A DNA stretch of 33,532 nucleotides from Fragilaria crotonensis (GCA_022925895.1 JAKSYS010000679.1:1-33532), one strand, 5' to 3'; shown: positions 20,521-30,005, numbered from the stretch's first letter. A program made the numbers and translations. Notes: a model not told the origin generated them from the letters alone.

Positions 20521-20564
20521 CTCATGACTCATGACTCATGACTCATGAGCCTGGTCATGAGTCA
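20521..20564. promoter_or_regulatory. Heptamer tandem array with four TGACTCA/TGAGTCA sites
   Basis: Four exact copies of CTCATGA run from 20521 to 20548. They create TGACTCA at 20525, 20532 and 20539, and an inverted TGAGTCA follows at 20558. TGACTCA is the core site of GCN4/AP-1-class bZIP factors, and diatoms have many bZIPs. Function is inferred only from the motif. Confidence 0.6.
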
Positions 20565-20602
20565 TGCATATTCAGCATATGACATGATACTCTCGGTGTC
20601 GG

Positions 20603-20692
20603 AGTACAACTAATTTGTACGTACGATGTACTATGCATTTGTTGGTTTGCAATTTGTACCTCTATAGTTGTCCTCGGAGTACTACACAGTAC
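20603..20692. repeat. GTAC-dense tract, seven copies in 90 bp
   Basis: GTAC occurs at 20603, 20617, 20621, 20628, 20656, 20679 and 20689, including a direct GTACGTAC. It lies just downstream of the 225-residue gene's stop codon. Confidence 0.65.
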
Positions 20693-20758
20693 ACAGAGTA
20701 TATTACACCTCTACTTCTGCAGCTGTGGACAGAACGCGCATTATGCATGCACCCTGCG

Positions 20759-21436
20759 TCATTTGGAGCTCACCACAGGTGTAGTGCATCGCGATCGCAC
20801 TGGTGGTTCGCTTAATAAACGCTGGATAAAGCCGTGCCCCTTTTTGTTGGACTTCGGCTGGCGTTTGAAGAGGTCGCGAAGCTCGTTCACCGATGACTGC
20901 CGAACACGGGACGCGCGAGAGGGGATCTTCAGGAAAAACTCAACTGTATCATCATCGTCTGCTTGTCTCCTCGTTAGAGTGTTCACCTCTCCATCATCAA
21001 TTAAAGAGCCGCACGAGTCGATGCTGCTGAAGGAAACTCTCAACACTGACGGAATGTCATCGAAGGACATGGACTTGGAACGCGCAGGGCGCCCTTCTGG
21101 CTTCATCTCAAGGAGCGATCTGTCACAATTCCGTAGATGTTGCATACTCCGCCCTTGCTTTGTGTAGTCGATCAATAAACGTCTGGGATCGTCGGGCGTC
21201 GTTTTTGCAATAATCGTGTTCTTGTCCTCCGAATTCCCGCTGTTGCAGCATTGTTGAAACCGAGTAATCGATTCGTCTAAGCACCTGACGCAACTTCCGA
21301 GTTGTTGCATGTTCTTTCCTTGTCGTGTGTAGTCAACGAGCTGTCGTCGGGGTGCGGTTTCGCTTGATGAGAGTGTGGTGGTCATCATTTGTTTATGGAT
21401 GTTCGAGGTCAAGTCGAATTTTCCCAGGACGAGCAT
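20759..21436 (-). CDS. Unknown 225-residue protein with a duplicated motif
   Basis: I do not recognise a family. The frame is clean for 225 residues; Met17 (21388) may be the true start. It contains two copies of one motif, PRRQLVDYTRQGKNMQQL at residues 29-46 and PRRLLIDYTKQGRSMQHL at 84-101, each followed by a Cys (49 and 104). The second half is Ser/Arg-rich with an acidic patch (QADDDDTVEFFLKI) and a basic C-terminus, which suggests a soluble, partly disordered regulatory protein. The regular duplication and gene-like reading favour a real gene. No signal peptide or membrane helix is visible. Confidence 0.6.
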   Translation of the reverse strand: MLVLGKFDLTSNIHKQMMTTTLSSSETAPRRQLVDYTRQGKNMQQLGSCVRCLDESITRFQQCCNSGNSEDKNTIIAKTTPDDPRRLLIDYTKQGRSMQHLRNCDRSLLEMKPEGRPARSKSMSFDDIPSVLRVSFSSIDSCGSLIDDGEVNTLTRRQADDDDTVEFFLKIPSRASRVRQSSVNELRDLFKRQPKSNKKGHGFIQRLLSEPPVRSRCTTPVVSSK

Positions 21437-22690
21437 ACATTTGTGGGGCAGATTCGCTTGGATGTCGCATGCGACAGTTCTTTAAGGGACTTGATTTGGA
21501 ACTTGCGGAACAGGAACTATTCGTCGGAATTCCGAACTGGTTACAGAATGCTTGCTTTTTCGATGTAAATTCTACGTCGCACCAGTACACGATGCTGTGT
21601 CGAATTTCCGATTCTGACGCACGTCTTGTTGGGTGCAGATTCGTCGTGCCAATGTACAGACAGGATGGGTAATTTATAGGAGGCTTCGGTAACAAGCATT
21701 CCGACAGAGAGCGAGCGAAATCGGGTGCCACTAAATGAAGTTTTATCAAGCTGTTATTACCGGCTTATGTGTTCTCATACCCAGGTTCTAATCAATTTCG
21801 ATTTTGGAGTAAAAAATTTCTGAATGACACCCAAGCAATGGCTTCGTTTAGAAATACTAAAGAGCACTATAAAGTGCAATACGCAGGCACGGAATTGCCG
21901 AGTACCGGGAGCCCGGGAGCTATTGTACTCCCCCGAACTCCGATGCATATGCGTCCGATTTCCCATGCTTCCTTCTTCCAGGACTGGGAAAATCCAGAAC
22001 ACATGCTTCTACATAGGGATTCCACAACTGCCCCCGACAAAATCAGACTTTTCAACGATACTGGTACCACATAAAAATGGCTTTGGCCCAATAAAATGGC
22101 TTTGAACCAATCTCTTGTGAAATTCAAGGAACTCTACAAAAAACAATCCATTTTCCATAATTTCACACTGTGACCTATTATAAAGCTCTCCTTAGTTAAC
22201 CAATAGAGATATGTTCTGCTGATAGAAAAGCATTTTAATTTCTCAATTCTCTGAAAAATGCATACTGCAGATGAGTCGTCAAAACATTGTTGCACGACCA
22301 TTTTTCACATGTCGAGGATGCCCTCCCAATTTCTACAAGCTACAGTTCTGTATATTTTCATACGTTTGAGAGAATTCCACTTGGCATTCATTCTACTCTG
22401 TGTGGTACAAACAGCTCGTACAAAACCCTGTACCAATACGAATTTCGATTGACGATTTTCTCATCAAACTCTTGTGAAAAATATTGAGAACAGAATATAA
22501 AATATTATATATATATATGTATACATATTTGTACGCGACTTTGAATGAGTAAATGAATAAGGAAGACTTGTAAATCATCAATAGGCAATTCGGATCTTGC
22601 TCCAGTACTTTGATCATTCTTCAGTGCTGTTGACAAGCAGATGAAGGATCAATGATACAAGAACTGTTTGATAAACATTTATGTTTCTAC
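21437..22690. other. Gene-poor transition region, no confident gene
   Basis: About 1.25 kb in which open frames on both strands are short and overlapping (such as 21769-22074 and 21867-22127) and none resembles a known family. It includes a near repeat of AAAATGGCTTTG at 22074-22108, CTCTTGTGAAA words at about 22112, 22469 and 22712, and an AT dinucleotide run at 22505-22519. It may be degraded mobile DNA. Confidence 0.5.
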
Positions 22691-22740
22691 GGAGATATAG
22701 TAATTTGAAACTCTTGTGAAACTATTGGTTCCAAGCCATT

Positions 22741-23020
22741 TTTATGTTGTAGTATTCTAGCGCATCGGTCACATTCCGATTCTACGTCTGACATATCTAC
22801 TCGACGATATAATTCTTTCGCTCTCCATTTTTGAGCATTGATTGACCATAATATTCTTTTCCGTTCTGTTTCTACGTATGCATATGTACTCGACCAAAGT
22901 CTCCTTTCACAGTACATTTTTACGTATCTATAGACCAAAACATTCTTTCGCATCCTCTACACCACCATTTCTACGTGCCTACTCGACTATGATATTCTTG
23001 CTCATCCTTGACACGCACCT
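22741..23020. repeat. Degenerate minisatellite of about 50 bp, left array
   Basis: At least five degenerate units, each ending in a variant of TACTCGAC (ends at 22805, 22846, 22894, 22935 and 22987; spacings 41, 48, 41 and 52). A typical unit reads TATGATATTCTTGCTCATCC, then a short variable part, then TTTCTACGTATCTACTCGAC. The same unit occurs in the right array at 27121-27330. Confidence 0.7.
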
Positions 23021-24077
23021 CAGAGTCTATTTATCGATGGCTTGTTTCATTGTTTTGCTACATACCGTTGGGACGCGTAGACTCGGTATATAAAAATTTA
23101 GTTGAAGCCTCAAATTCTCGAGCAAAGCTCATCCACAACAGATTGACACCATACGCACGTTGTCAATCGATCTTTCATGTCATCGTTGCCATTATTTCAC
23201 TTATTGGTTTGCAATGATCCCAGGCAGAAAGCTGTTCACAAATCCTGCATCAAAGGCGACTGCTGCTCGGTGTGTTTTGAACGCCTTCATGAGGCGTTCA
23301 ATAAGTTGCAAGGTAAGTGCAGGCGTCGTGCTATCGTCTCCTCCGCTGTTTTCTTTGTTTTTATAAACAGCAAAGTAAGCACACATGTATGCCCGTGCCC
23401 GTCGAGAGAGCTTGCGCACTGTTTTCGTTGTTAGAATGTCTCTGCCTGCTTGAACATTCATGTACTAATGCCTTGAAAGACTCCTTTCCCTTTTTAGAAG
23501 CCAAAGGCATTTGTCGATACACACCTTTAGATATACCCCAACTGTATTCAATACCCTCACCAGCCAACTCGGCATGGAACTTTGGCGTGATTATAACGGA
23601 CACACCAAGTTCGTGGCCCACATATTGGAGTGCTGTCAATTCTTTGGCAAAGTCCAAGCAGCTGGCCATGATGTATTTCAAGCTCCAATTCTCTGCGTCC
23701 TCCAAAATGTTGCCATCTTCATCCTTCGCGAGGTCCATTGTGTATTTGTCGATTTGACCCTTGTCAATCCATCCCTGCTCCCAGAGGACTTGAAGGAGGC
23801 CTTTTGGCTGGCCTTGCCATCCCTTTTTCTCTCGTGTCCGAATGATCTTCGTGTCGATATTATTTGTCGTTGCAAGCTACTGCAATTCTGATAGGCAATA
23901 TTGGCGTCGGTCGTTTAATACACTGAGGACAGCAAGGTCAGTTTTAAGTTCTGCAATTGTTTTATTTCGTGTTCGTGGGGCACCTGGTGGTGGTGGAAGT
24001 ATGCGATCATGACGATTGGCTTCTCGTTCCTCATTAGTCATCCAGAAGGGACCAACGTCATCAGCTTGAAATAGAAA

Positions 24078-24093
24078 TGATTGGGTGTCACCA
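24078..24093. repeat. Target site duplication, left copy (16 bp)
   Basis: The sequence TGATTGGGTGTCACCA here is identical to 24715-24730 and flanks the LINE-like fragment. On the minus strand it lies inside the transposase coding sequence (GDTQS). Confidence 0.8.
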
Positions 24094-24714
24094 TCTCGAC
24101 ACACTGGCACACGCGTGCAGCAATGTCTCTCTCGGAGCACGACAAACTGGAGAACAAAGCGGGCATAAGTCGCACCCACAAGGCACTGTCGGCGACAGCA
24201 ACATTCACACGTTCAATATGGCTGGGACGTAATGACACCCTACACAAGCAGAAAGAAACAGAGGAGGACAGCCTCGGATACTCAACAGAATCGGCGGAGA
24301 TACGACACTACCACTCACATCCACAAAATCTACCAGCATCCAACAGACACTACTGTTCCACTACGAAGTCGATAACCTCCACCCGCCGAGTTCGAAAAGC
24401 CAGGGCAATGCTCCTCAAACATGGTAGCTACCAACGCAGTATAACTCAATACATCACACAAACGCACGAGAGCCCTCCTACTCAACATGAAAATGCCCCT
24501 CAGCGAGACCACTGCCAAGTACCAGCACACCGAGGAAAGACAACACAACAACGGATGACAAGTTCTACCCCGGGCGACCACCAGACCCACTCACCACACC
24601 ACCCGAAAATCCTTCGCTACCATCATAGGGGTCGCTGAGGTTGGGTACCTATTGCGCTCTTGATATAAGTTCCCAACCCAGGTTAACCTATACAATTCGT
24701 TTTGAAATTTAATT
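24094..24714 (+). mobile_element. LINE-like (non-LTR) retrotransposon 3' fragment
   Basis: About 621 bp inserted in the transposase relic and bounded by a 16-bp direct repeat (24078-24093 and 24715-24730). The plus strand keeps a 185-codon frame (24081-24638) with a WLGRNDTLHK motif of the W..RN..LH type seen near the end of LINE ORF2 proteins, then an untranslated tail with a 7-bp stem-loop (24639-24678). There is no reverse transcriptase core, which fits 5' truncation. The tail ends AT-rich but without a poly(A) run. Family assignment is inference; the insertion itself is seen directly. Confidence 0.65.
24639..24678 (+). other. Stem-loop in the LINE fragment 3' tail
   Basis: GGTTGGG at 24639-24645 pairs with CCCAACC at 24672-24678 across a 26-nt loop. 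A 3' stem-loop recognised by the reverse transcriptase is common in LINEs, so it supports the orientation. Confidence 0.5.
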
Positions 24715-24730
24715 TGATTGGGTGTCACCA
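24715..24730. repeat. Target site duplication, right copy (16 bp)
   Basis: An exact second copy of the 16-bp repeat. Deleting 24078-24714 leaves one copy and makes the transposase frame continuous from GDTQS into FLFQADDVGPFWM. Confidence 0.8.
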
Positions 24731-26852
24731 GCAGATAAGGTACATTGATGCATGCCAAGGTAACCATCATGCTCTTTTATCTTCGACTCACGCATTCTCG
24801 GCTGTGCTCCCCCATAGCCTCTATTCATACTGTAAGCATCCAATCCATTGGTCAACTTCTTTGCATGTCAGAGTGGTCGAATAGAAAAATGAAGCCAAAT
24901 TGCGGGTAGAGGACTTTAACGCAGTTGACGCAGTCCTCAACTTGGATACTCATATGATTGTAAGTCCAATAACCTACATTGTTTTCCCCTAACTCAAAAC
25001 TCAAAAACTGCGACTCTTTCAGATCCCTTTTGCCACATTGACCGTGAATTGCCATCGCTGCATTGACGTCGACATAGTTTGTACCGCGACGTACTTCATT
25101 TGTTTCTTCCAATTGAATGCGACTGATGTGAACACCAAAGCTGGTTTCACGAGATTGTATTGCTGAAATCATCAGACTCAAGCCGTCGGTCTTGGGCAAT
25201 AACGTCCGTTGACCTAGCGGTCTAACCCATTGCTTTTGATTTGAGATGATGCTGGCTGTACACGCTTTTGTCTTGCCCAAACAATATAAGCGGCTTTTCT
25301 TCTGGCGGTTTGCGAGTGTCCCCCGAACGTACCAAAGCCCATTTCCTCTGCAACAACATCGTGAAGCATATCAAAGTCATCGACGTGGAATTCGACCATT
25401 TCCTCCTCTGTCTGTTGTTGATCCTGGTAAATGTATCCTCGCCGAGCATCATTGTCGTATGATATCTTCTTCTCTGACTTCCACTTCTCCACAGCTTCTT
25501 TTGTAACTCGTGAGATACTTTGTGCAAAATTCATTGCGATGGAAAACAACATTGGGTCGCTCATGTCCATCGACAAAAAAGGATTTCTTTTGGTTGTCAT
25601 AATGAAACCCTAAACAACGGAGCCATCGCCATGCTTTTGTAAATGCAATAGGAGAATCTAGATAACTGTTGAGTAGACTCTCCTTAGTAGCTTCCGCATC
25701 TTCTTCATCCTCATCCTCGTTGGTCGTCTCGTTTGTCGTTCTTGCTGCCTCGTTTGCCATAGCATTTGGTATTATCGTCGCGATCAGCTCATTCCGTGCC
25801 TACTCAACTGTGAGATCGGCAAGGTTCCTAACGCAGTACTCAATCTACGGCAGTGTTATTTCTTCCCGAAAGTATTCAAGTAGATTGGGGAGTGCCTTGT
25901 TTTGCTTGTGGGTCTTTGGATCTGGCACTGGAAAGCGCTCACGATTCGCCCAAGCAAGGCATTCCAGCCTGCAACGGTACGTTCATTGGTTGCCGCTGCT
26001 TCAATCCCCATCCTGTTGCAATCTAACACAGCGCGAACGCAACAATCTTCTATCCATCTGGCCGAATTCATTTCCTCGATCGCGTTCGTATATGCCAAAC
26101 ATAGAATACAACATCTCTGTCGAATTATAAAGATATCGTATGGAGAACATAGATTATCCTTATCATGTTTGTCAATTAAATCCTTCCAACCATCGGCAGT
26201 TCTGTTCACTTGCTGCAGCCTTTCGATCCGTTTGTGAAGAACATCAAGAACATCTCGGTCATCACTTGAATTTCCAAGAAAGAGCTTCTTGGCTTCCGGA
26301 CTGTCCCAATACGTCTGCACAACAATCTTTGATGACGCAGGACCATGCTTTTGGCTTCTTTGCTTTGTCCTCTGCTTCTACTTGTGCAAGGGCTCTTCGT
26401 TTTGCAGTCGATTGATCCGCTATTTCATTTGTCAAATCAACCACCTCTGTGACACCTCGCAAGACACTGTAATGGTCATTAAGCCTCGCATCGTGGAGCA
26501 GAGACAAGAAGCTTTTCTTACCATCTGGCGGGCATTGCACCAACCCTCCTGGGGTTGTTATGTAGTATCCCCAAGTATTCAGTTTTGGATTGCCGAAGGG
26601 ATCCTGACCAAAACTACACCGTCAGAATCGACCAGTTTGGTTCGAATCCGTGTAATGATCATCAAGTACCGCGCCACCACACGATGAAATTGCTTTGTTC
26701 AGCATACCCCTATTGAAACCAAGGGTCTCAAGAGTCAGAAACTGAGCCTTGATTGTGCAAAAGAAGGTCTCGTCTGACAGCCATTTGTCTTGGTATCGTT
26801 TGTGCTTGACTACTTCGAGCCAACTTTGGAAGTATGTCTGTAGGGTCTTCAT

Positions 26853-27120
26853 TTCGCCTTAACTGCCCTAGCTAGCAAGTCAAACACTATGCTCGGGTGG
26901 GCGACGGAGTCAGATGCAGTAAAAGCTTGGGCAGTTTCAAAGTGGAAGTGAATCAAATTGTCGCAACAATCTCATCATCGGGAGAGTGCTTTTTGTGTGG
27001 TGCCGATCGTGTTGTTTTTGGTGCGCGAGGATGCCGGATCGGCATCCAAAACCGTGGCGTCAATAATTTTGTACCATTCCTACACAACTTATACTCTAGA
27101 TGTTAAAAAAGTTCGAATCC
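26853..27120. other. Transposon 5' flank, no clear gene
   Basis: This stretch lies between the transposase start and the right minisatellite. It contains a GC-rich inverted pair (GATGCCGGATCGGCATC near 27030-27046). Terminal inverted repeats of the transposon should lie here and at 23020-23200, but I could not find a convincing pair by eye. Confidence 0.4.
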
Positions 27121-27330
27121 AGCCATACTCGACAATAATATTCTTACTCATCCTTGACACCTCAATTTCTACGTATCTACTCGACCTAATCATTTTTTCG
27201 CATCTTCGACACCTTGATTTTTTCGTATCTACTAGACTATGATATTCTTACTCACCCTAGAGACCCTTGCCACCTTGCCACTTCTACTTAAGTATATCTA
27301 TTCGACAAAAATACTCTTGCTCACGCCAGA
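27121..27330. repeat. Degenerate minisatellite of about 50 bp, right array
   Basis: Four units in the same orientation as the left array, with TACTCGAC-like ends at 27133, 27185, 27237 and 27306 (spacings 52, 52 and 69). The words TATGATATTCTTACTCA and TTTCTACGTATCTACTCGAC are shared with 22981-23015 and 22965-22987. Confidence 0.7.
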
Positions 27331-28500
27331 TCCCTCGTAAACAACATTCCACTTACAAGGCAACGACGCTCCGGCCCAACTTCTACCATGCATATTCTGT
27401 GCGTCGTTGTTCAGACAGATAAAGTAGGCGGGTAACGACATAAAGAAGAAGAAGTCATTCATCGTGGTGACGAGGTAGGCAAGCCAACAGCCACGAATGT
27501 TGCAAGCCATCGCCTCTTTTTGCGCTTCGTGATGTGCGGCTCAACATTTTTGCGACATTTTGTCTACCATCGATCCTCGCGCAGTCGTCAAAGAAGTTTC
27601 TATGGCTTAACCGTGCCGATCCAGATTTGGACCCCGTGTTGAAGGATCCCTTGATTGCGATGATCCAACAATAACACAATATACTCTTGATTCTAACCAG
27701 AACCCAGAAGGCTTCCGACACCAAGAGTACGTAGCTGACATCATTCCCACAAACGTTTGGAGTGGGCCGTATGAGTAGCTCCGAAGATTTCATAACGAGG
27801 CCCAATCCCGTATGCTCAGTGAGAATCGACTGGATGCGGATGACGGCCTTCATTCCGCATTTGTCGAGTACACTCAACTCGTCGCGACTGAAGAACTATC
27901 ATCGTCGGACCATGAGTGGGTAATATACTGCGCGTCTGCCCATTTGGAATCAAACAGAAATTGAGATCGGACATTGGTTTTACGGTCGGTGTAATGGAAA
28001 TGGGCTGCATCACACCCGGTTTGTCATATGTTTATGGGACCAAAGCGACACGGTCCGATACGACAATAGGGGCTCACAGCTTCCTCCATAGAAAGGCACC
28101 ACAAACGTAAGTCAAAGTGCATACGCCATACGAAGGTGCTAAATCAAAAACAGCGATTCGTGCTCGGACACCCACAAGCTCTGGAATGAATGATGTTGTT
28201 ATTGGAAGTCAGGATCAAAGCGTGGCGATCAGGATGGCAGAGACTGTTGCAAATGTTCTAGAGGAGATGTGGATTGGCGTGGGGTAATCTTTCGGCATTA
28301 AGAAAGCAACTGCGAGGGGCTTTCGACGGTCTCTGACGCAGCACGTGCCACAAATTGTAGCCGACAATCTACGAGGTCAATGCACGAAGGGCCATTCGTG
28401 TAAGGACAACACCAAGCATGCTCTGGAGGAATTGCTGAGATCTGACAGGAGAAAGCTAGCGATCAAGTGAACGTTGGCAACGATGTCGACCTATTAACGT
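27331..28500. other. Decayed region with one disrupted plus-strand frame
   Basis: No intact gene is visible. On the plus strand one frame stays open in three pieces from 27916 to 28470, separated by TAA codons near 28108 and 28285, with coherent wording such as VANVLEEMWIGVG and VPQIVADNLRGQC. The first stop lies in an ACGTAAGT context, so a donor site is possible. It could be a decayed gene, but I do not recognise it. Confidence 0.35.
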
Positions 28501-28767
28501 TTTTTCAATTTTTCATGTGTACGAGAAACGCATGTTATACGCAGCAAACCAGTGGTGCAAGGCTGTGAGTAGTAAATCAGCAGCTAGATGGCAGCTTGTC
28601 TTTGCTTAGTAGAAGTCTGCAATAATCACCTGCCTTGCTGACCCTCGCTCCTGAAACGACACCGCTTGCAGCAGCAGACGAGGCGGACTTGAAGGCGTAG
28701 ACGGATCGGTCATGGTCGGAGGGAACAGAGAGAAAAGCAACAAAGCTATTTATCGCATGCACTACTA

Positions 28768-28910
28768 GATCAGAGATTACTCTATCTGCGGATGCAGGTC
28801 TTGTCGACGTGGCCTGTAGGATAGCAGGACAGATGACTCTATCAAGAAAAAGAGGCCACGATCGTAAAGCAGCACGCAGAGAAGCCGCACCAGGCAGCAA
28901 TGGATATTCC
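28768..28910. repeat. Duplicated segment, copy A
   Basis: About 140 bp, starting GATCAGAGATTACTC, that recur as copy D at 29869-30005. The first 50-55 bp also occur as copies B (29436) and C (29653). Confidence 0.75.
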
Positions 28911-29129
28911 CGCAATGGCTCCTACGGACAGTCCGGTCGCCACAATCACGCAACATCCTTCTCCACTAAGGCAGTTCTCAACAATCTCGCCGAACTGCGC
29001 GATACACTCCGTCGGAGAAAGTTTCTTTTCCTCCTGGAGAAGACGAGGAGCTTCGAAAGCTTCATGGTAGACGCACAATACTGCGATAATGGCCAAAAGA
29101 AAAAGTAGTTTCGTGGCAAGGGTCTTCAT
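28842..29129 (-). CDS. Small putative secreted or membrane Cys-rich protein
   Basis: A 95-residue frame starting at the Met at 29129; the longer frame to 29183 adds 18 polar residues. It opens with a strong signal-peptide-like segment (MKTLATKLLFLLAIIAVLC), followed by a charged stretch, then a Cys/Gly-rich hydrophobic C-terminus with GCC, WCGF and ACC groups (eight Cys in all). The last 24 codons recur in degraded form at 29943-30020, with conserved AAWCGF/ACC and a matching stop position, so the frame may have been under selection before duplication. I do not recognise a family. It sits beside a tandem repeat array, and the opposite-strand frames here have no comparable features. Confidence 0.5.
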   Translation of the reverse strand: MKTLATKLLFLLAIIAVLCVYHEAFEAPRLLQEEKKLSPTECIAQFGEIVENCLSGEGCCVIVATGLSVGAIAGISIAAWCGFSACCFTIVASFS

Positions 29130-29312
29130 ACGATGATTTTTCACGGTCGACGATTCGAAGTTTGGTAGAACCTGCTGAGACAATCGACACGAGGATGGTA
29201 AACGGTTTGGCCCTCGTTAGATTTGTCCAATTGGATAGAACATATGGATGCAACCATTGCCGAGACCGTAACTCACCTACAGGCGCCCTTCGTTTTCTGT
29301 TTTCCTTTTTTA

Positions 29313-30005
29313 ATGGGGTGAGGAAGTTAGTACTAGATCGCTCAAAAAAAGGCATACGCGCGAAACGGCATACGCTCGTAGCCAGTTGCGTTCATATCCG
29401 CGCTTGTTTTTAATCGCCTCTGATTGCGCCGAGGTGATCAGAGATTACTCTATCTGCGGATGCAGGTCTTGTCGACGTGGCCTGTAGGAATGGGGTGAGG
29501 AAATCAGTAGAAATTGTGCCGCGACACGAAAGGGTATGCGCTTCAAAAAAGGGCATACGCGCGAAAAGGCATACGCGCCAAACCGCATACGCTCGTAGCC
29601 AGTTGCGTTCATATCCCCGCTTGTTTTTTATCGCCTCTGATTGCGCCGAGGTGATCAAAGATTATTCTATCTGCGGATGCAGGTCTTGTCGACGTGGCCT
29701 GTAGGAATGGGGTGAGGAAATTAGTGGAAATTGTGCCGCGACACGAAAGGGTATGCGCTTCAAAAAAGCGCATACGCGTGAAAAGATATACGCGCAAAAC
29801 GGCATACGCTCGTAGCCACTTGCGTTCATATCCGCGCTTGTTATTGCATCTGATTGCGCCGGCGAGGTGATCAGAGATTACTCTATCTGCGGATGCAGGT
29901 CTTGTCGATGTGGCCTGTAGGACAGCAGGACAGACGACTCTATCAAGAAACATAGGCAAAGACCGTAGAGCAGCACGCACAGAAGCCGCACCAGGCAGCG
30001 TTTGA
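29313..30005. repeat. Tandem array of about 216-bp units
   Basis: Units start with GATCAGAGATTA-type words at 29436, 29653 and 29869 (spacings 217 and 216), and a partial unit begins at 29313. Each full unit holds AATGGGGTGAGGAA, then GCGACACGAAAGGGTATGCG, then two or three GCATACGC-type repeats, then CGTTCATATC. Copies are very similar, so the expansion is recent. Confidence 0.8.
29751..29775. other. Perfect 10-bp hairpin in the tandem unit
   Basis: GTATGCGCTT (29751-29760) and AAGCGCATAC (29766-29775) are perfectly complementary across a 5-nt loop (CAAAA). The equivalent hairpin in the previous unit (from 29534) carries a mismatch. Confidence 0.75.

Larger units (their letters stand above)
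19770..20758. promoter_or_regulatory. Intergenic region with GTAC tracts and bZIP-type heptamer array
   Basis: About 990 bp upstream of the leftward F-box gene and downstream of the leftward 225-residue gene. It holds two GTAC-dense tracts (20258-20360, eight copies; 20603-20692, seven copies) and the CTCATGA heptamer array (20521-20548). Open frames in it are short and without recognisable content. Confidence 0.6.
23201..26852 (-). pseudogene. Decayed DDE-type transposase gene of a DNA transposon
   Basis: A minus-strand transposase relic in many short frames. Recognisable pieces in order: an N-terminal part (26852-25860) with WIEDCCVRAVLDCNRMG; FFVDGHERPNVVFHRN (about 25575); MVEFHVDDFDML (about 25400); LFGQDKSVY (D near 25272); LGQRTLLPKTDG (about 25220); FLFDHS (D near 24878); ITPKFHAELAGEGIEYSWG (E near 23549); and VRKLSRRARAYMCAYF (about 23405). 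GQD, FDHS and IEYSWG fit a DDE triad of a family common in fungi, oomycetes and diatoms. Lesions include frame changes near 25500, 25320, 25250, 24865 and 23460, a TAG at 23877-23879, and a nested insertion at 24094-24714. It is not expected to be active. Whether the first 300 bp (26852-26543) belong to it is uncertain. Confidence 0.72.

Noticed and set aside
24081-24638. The 185-codon plus-strand frame as an independent host gene
   Set aside because: It coincides almost exactly with an insertion bounded by a 16-bp target duplication and carries a LINE-type motif, so it is better read as part of a mobile element.
22741-27330. CRISPR array or LTR pair as the explanation for the two-sided repeats
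   Set aside because: Units are degenerate and tandem without unique spacers, and the organism is eukaryotic; the arrays are too short and diverged to be LTRs, and no LTR-type coding region lies between them.
28577-28915. A 112-codon minus-strand frame overlapping the small Cys-rich gene
   Set aside because: It has no signal or family features, and its wording is shared with the repeat units in other frames, unlike the Cys-rich frame.
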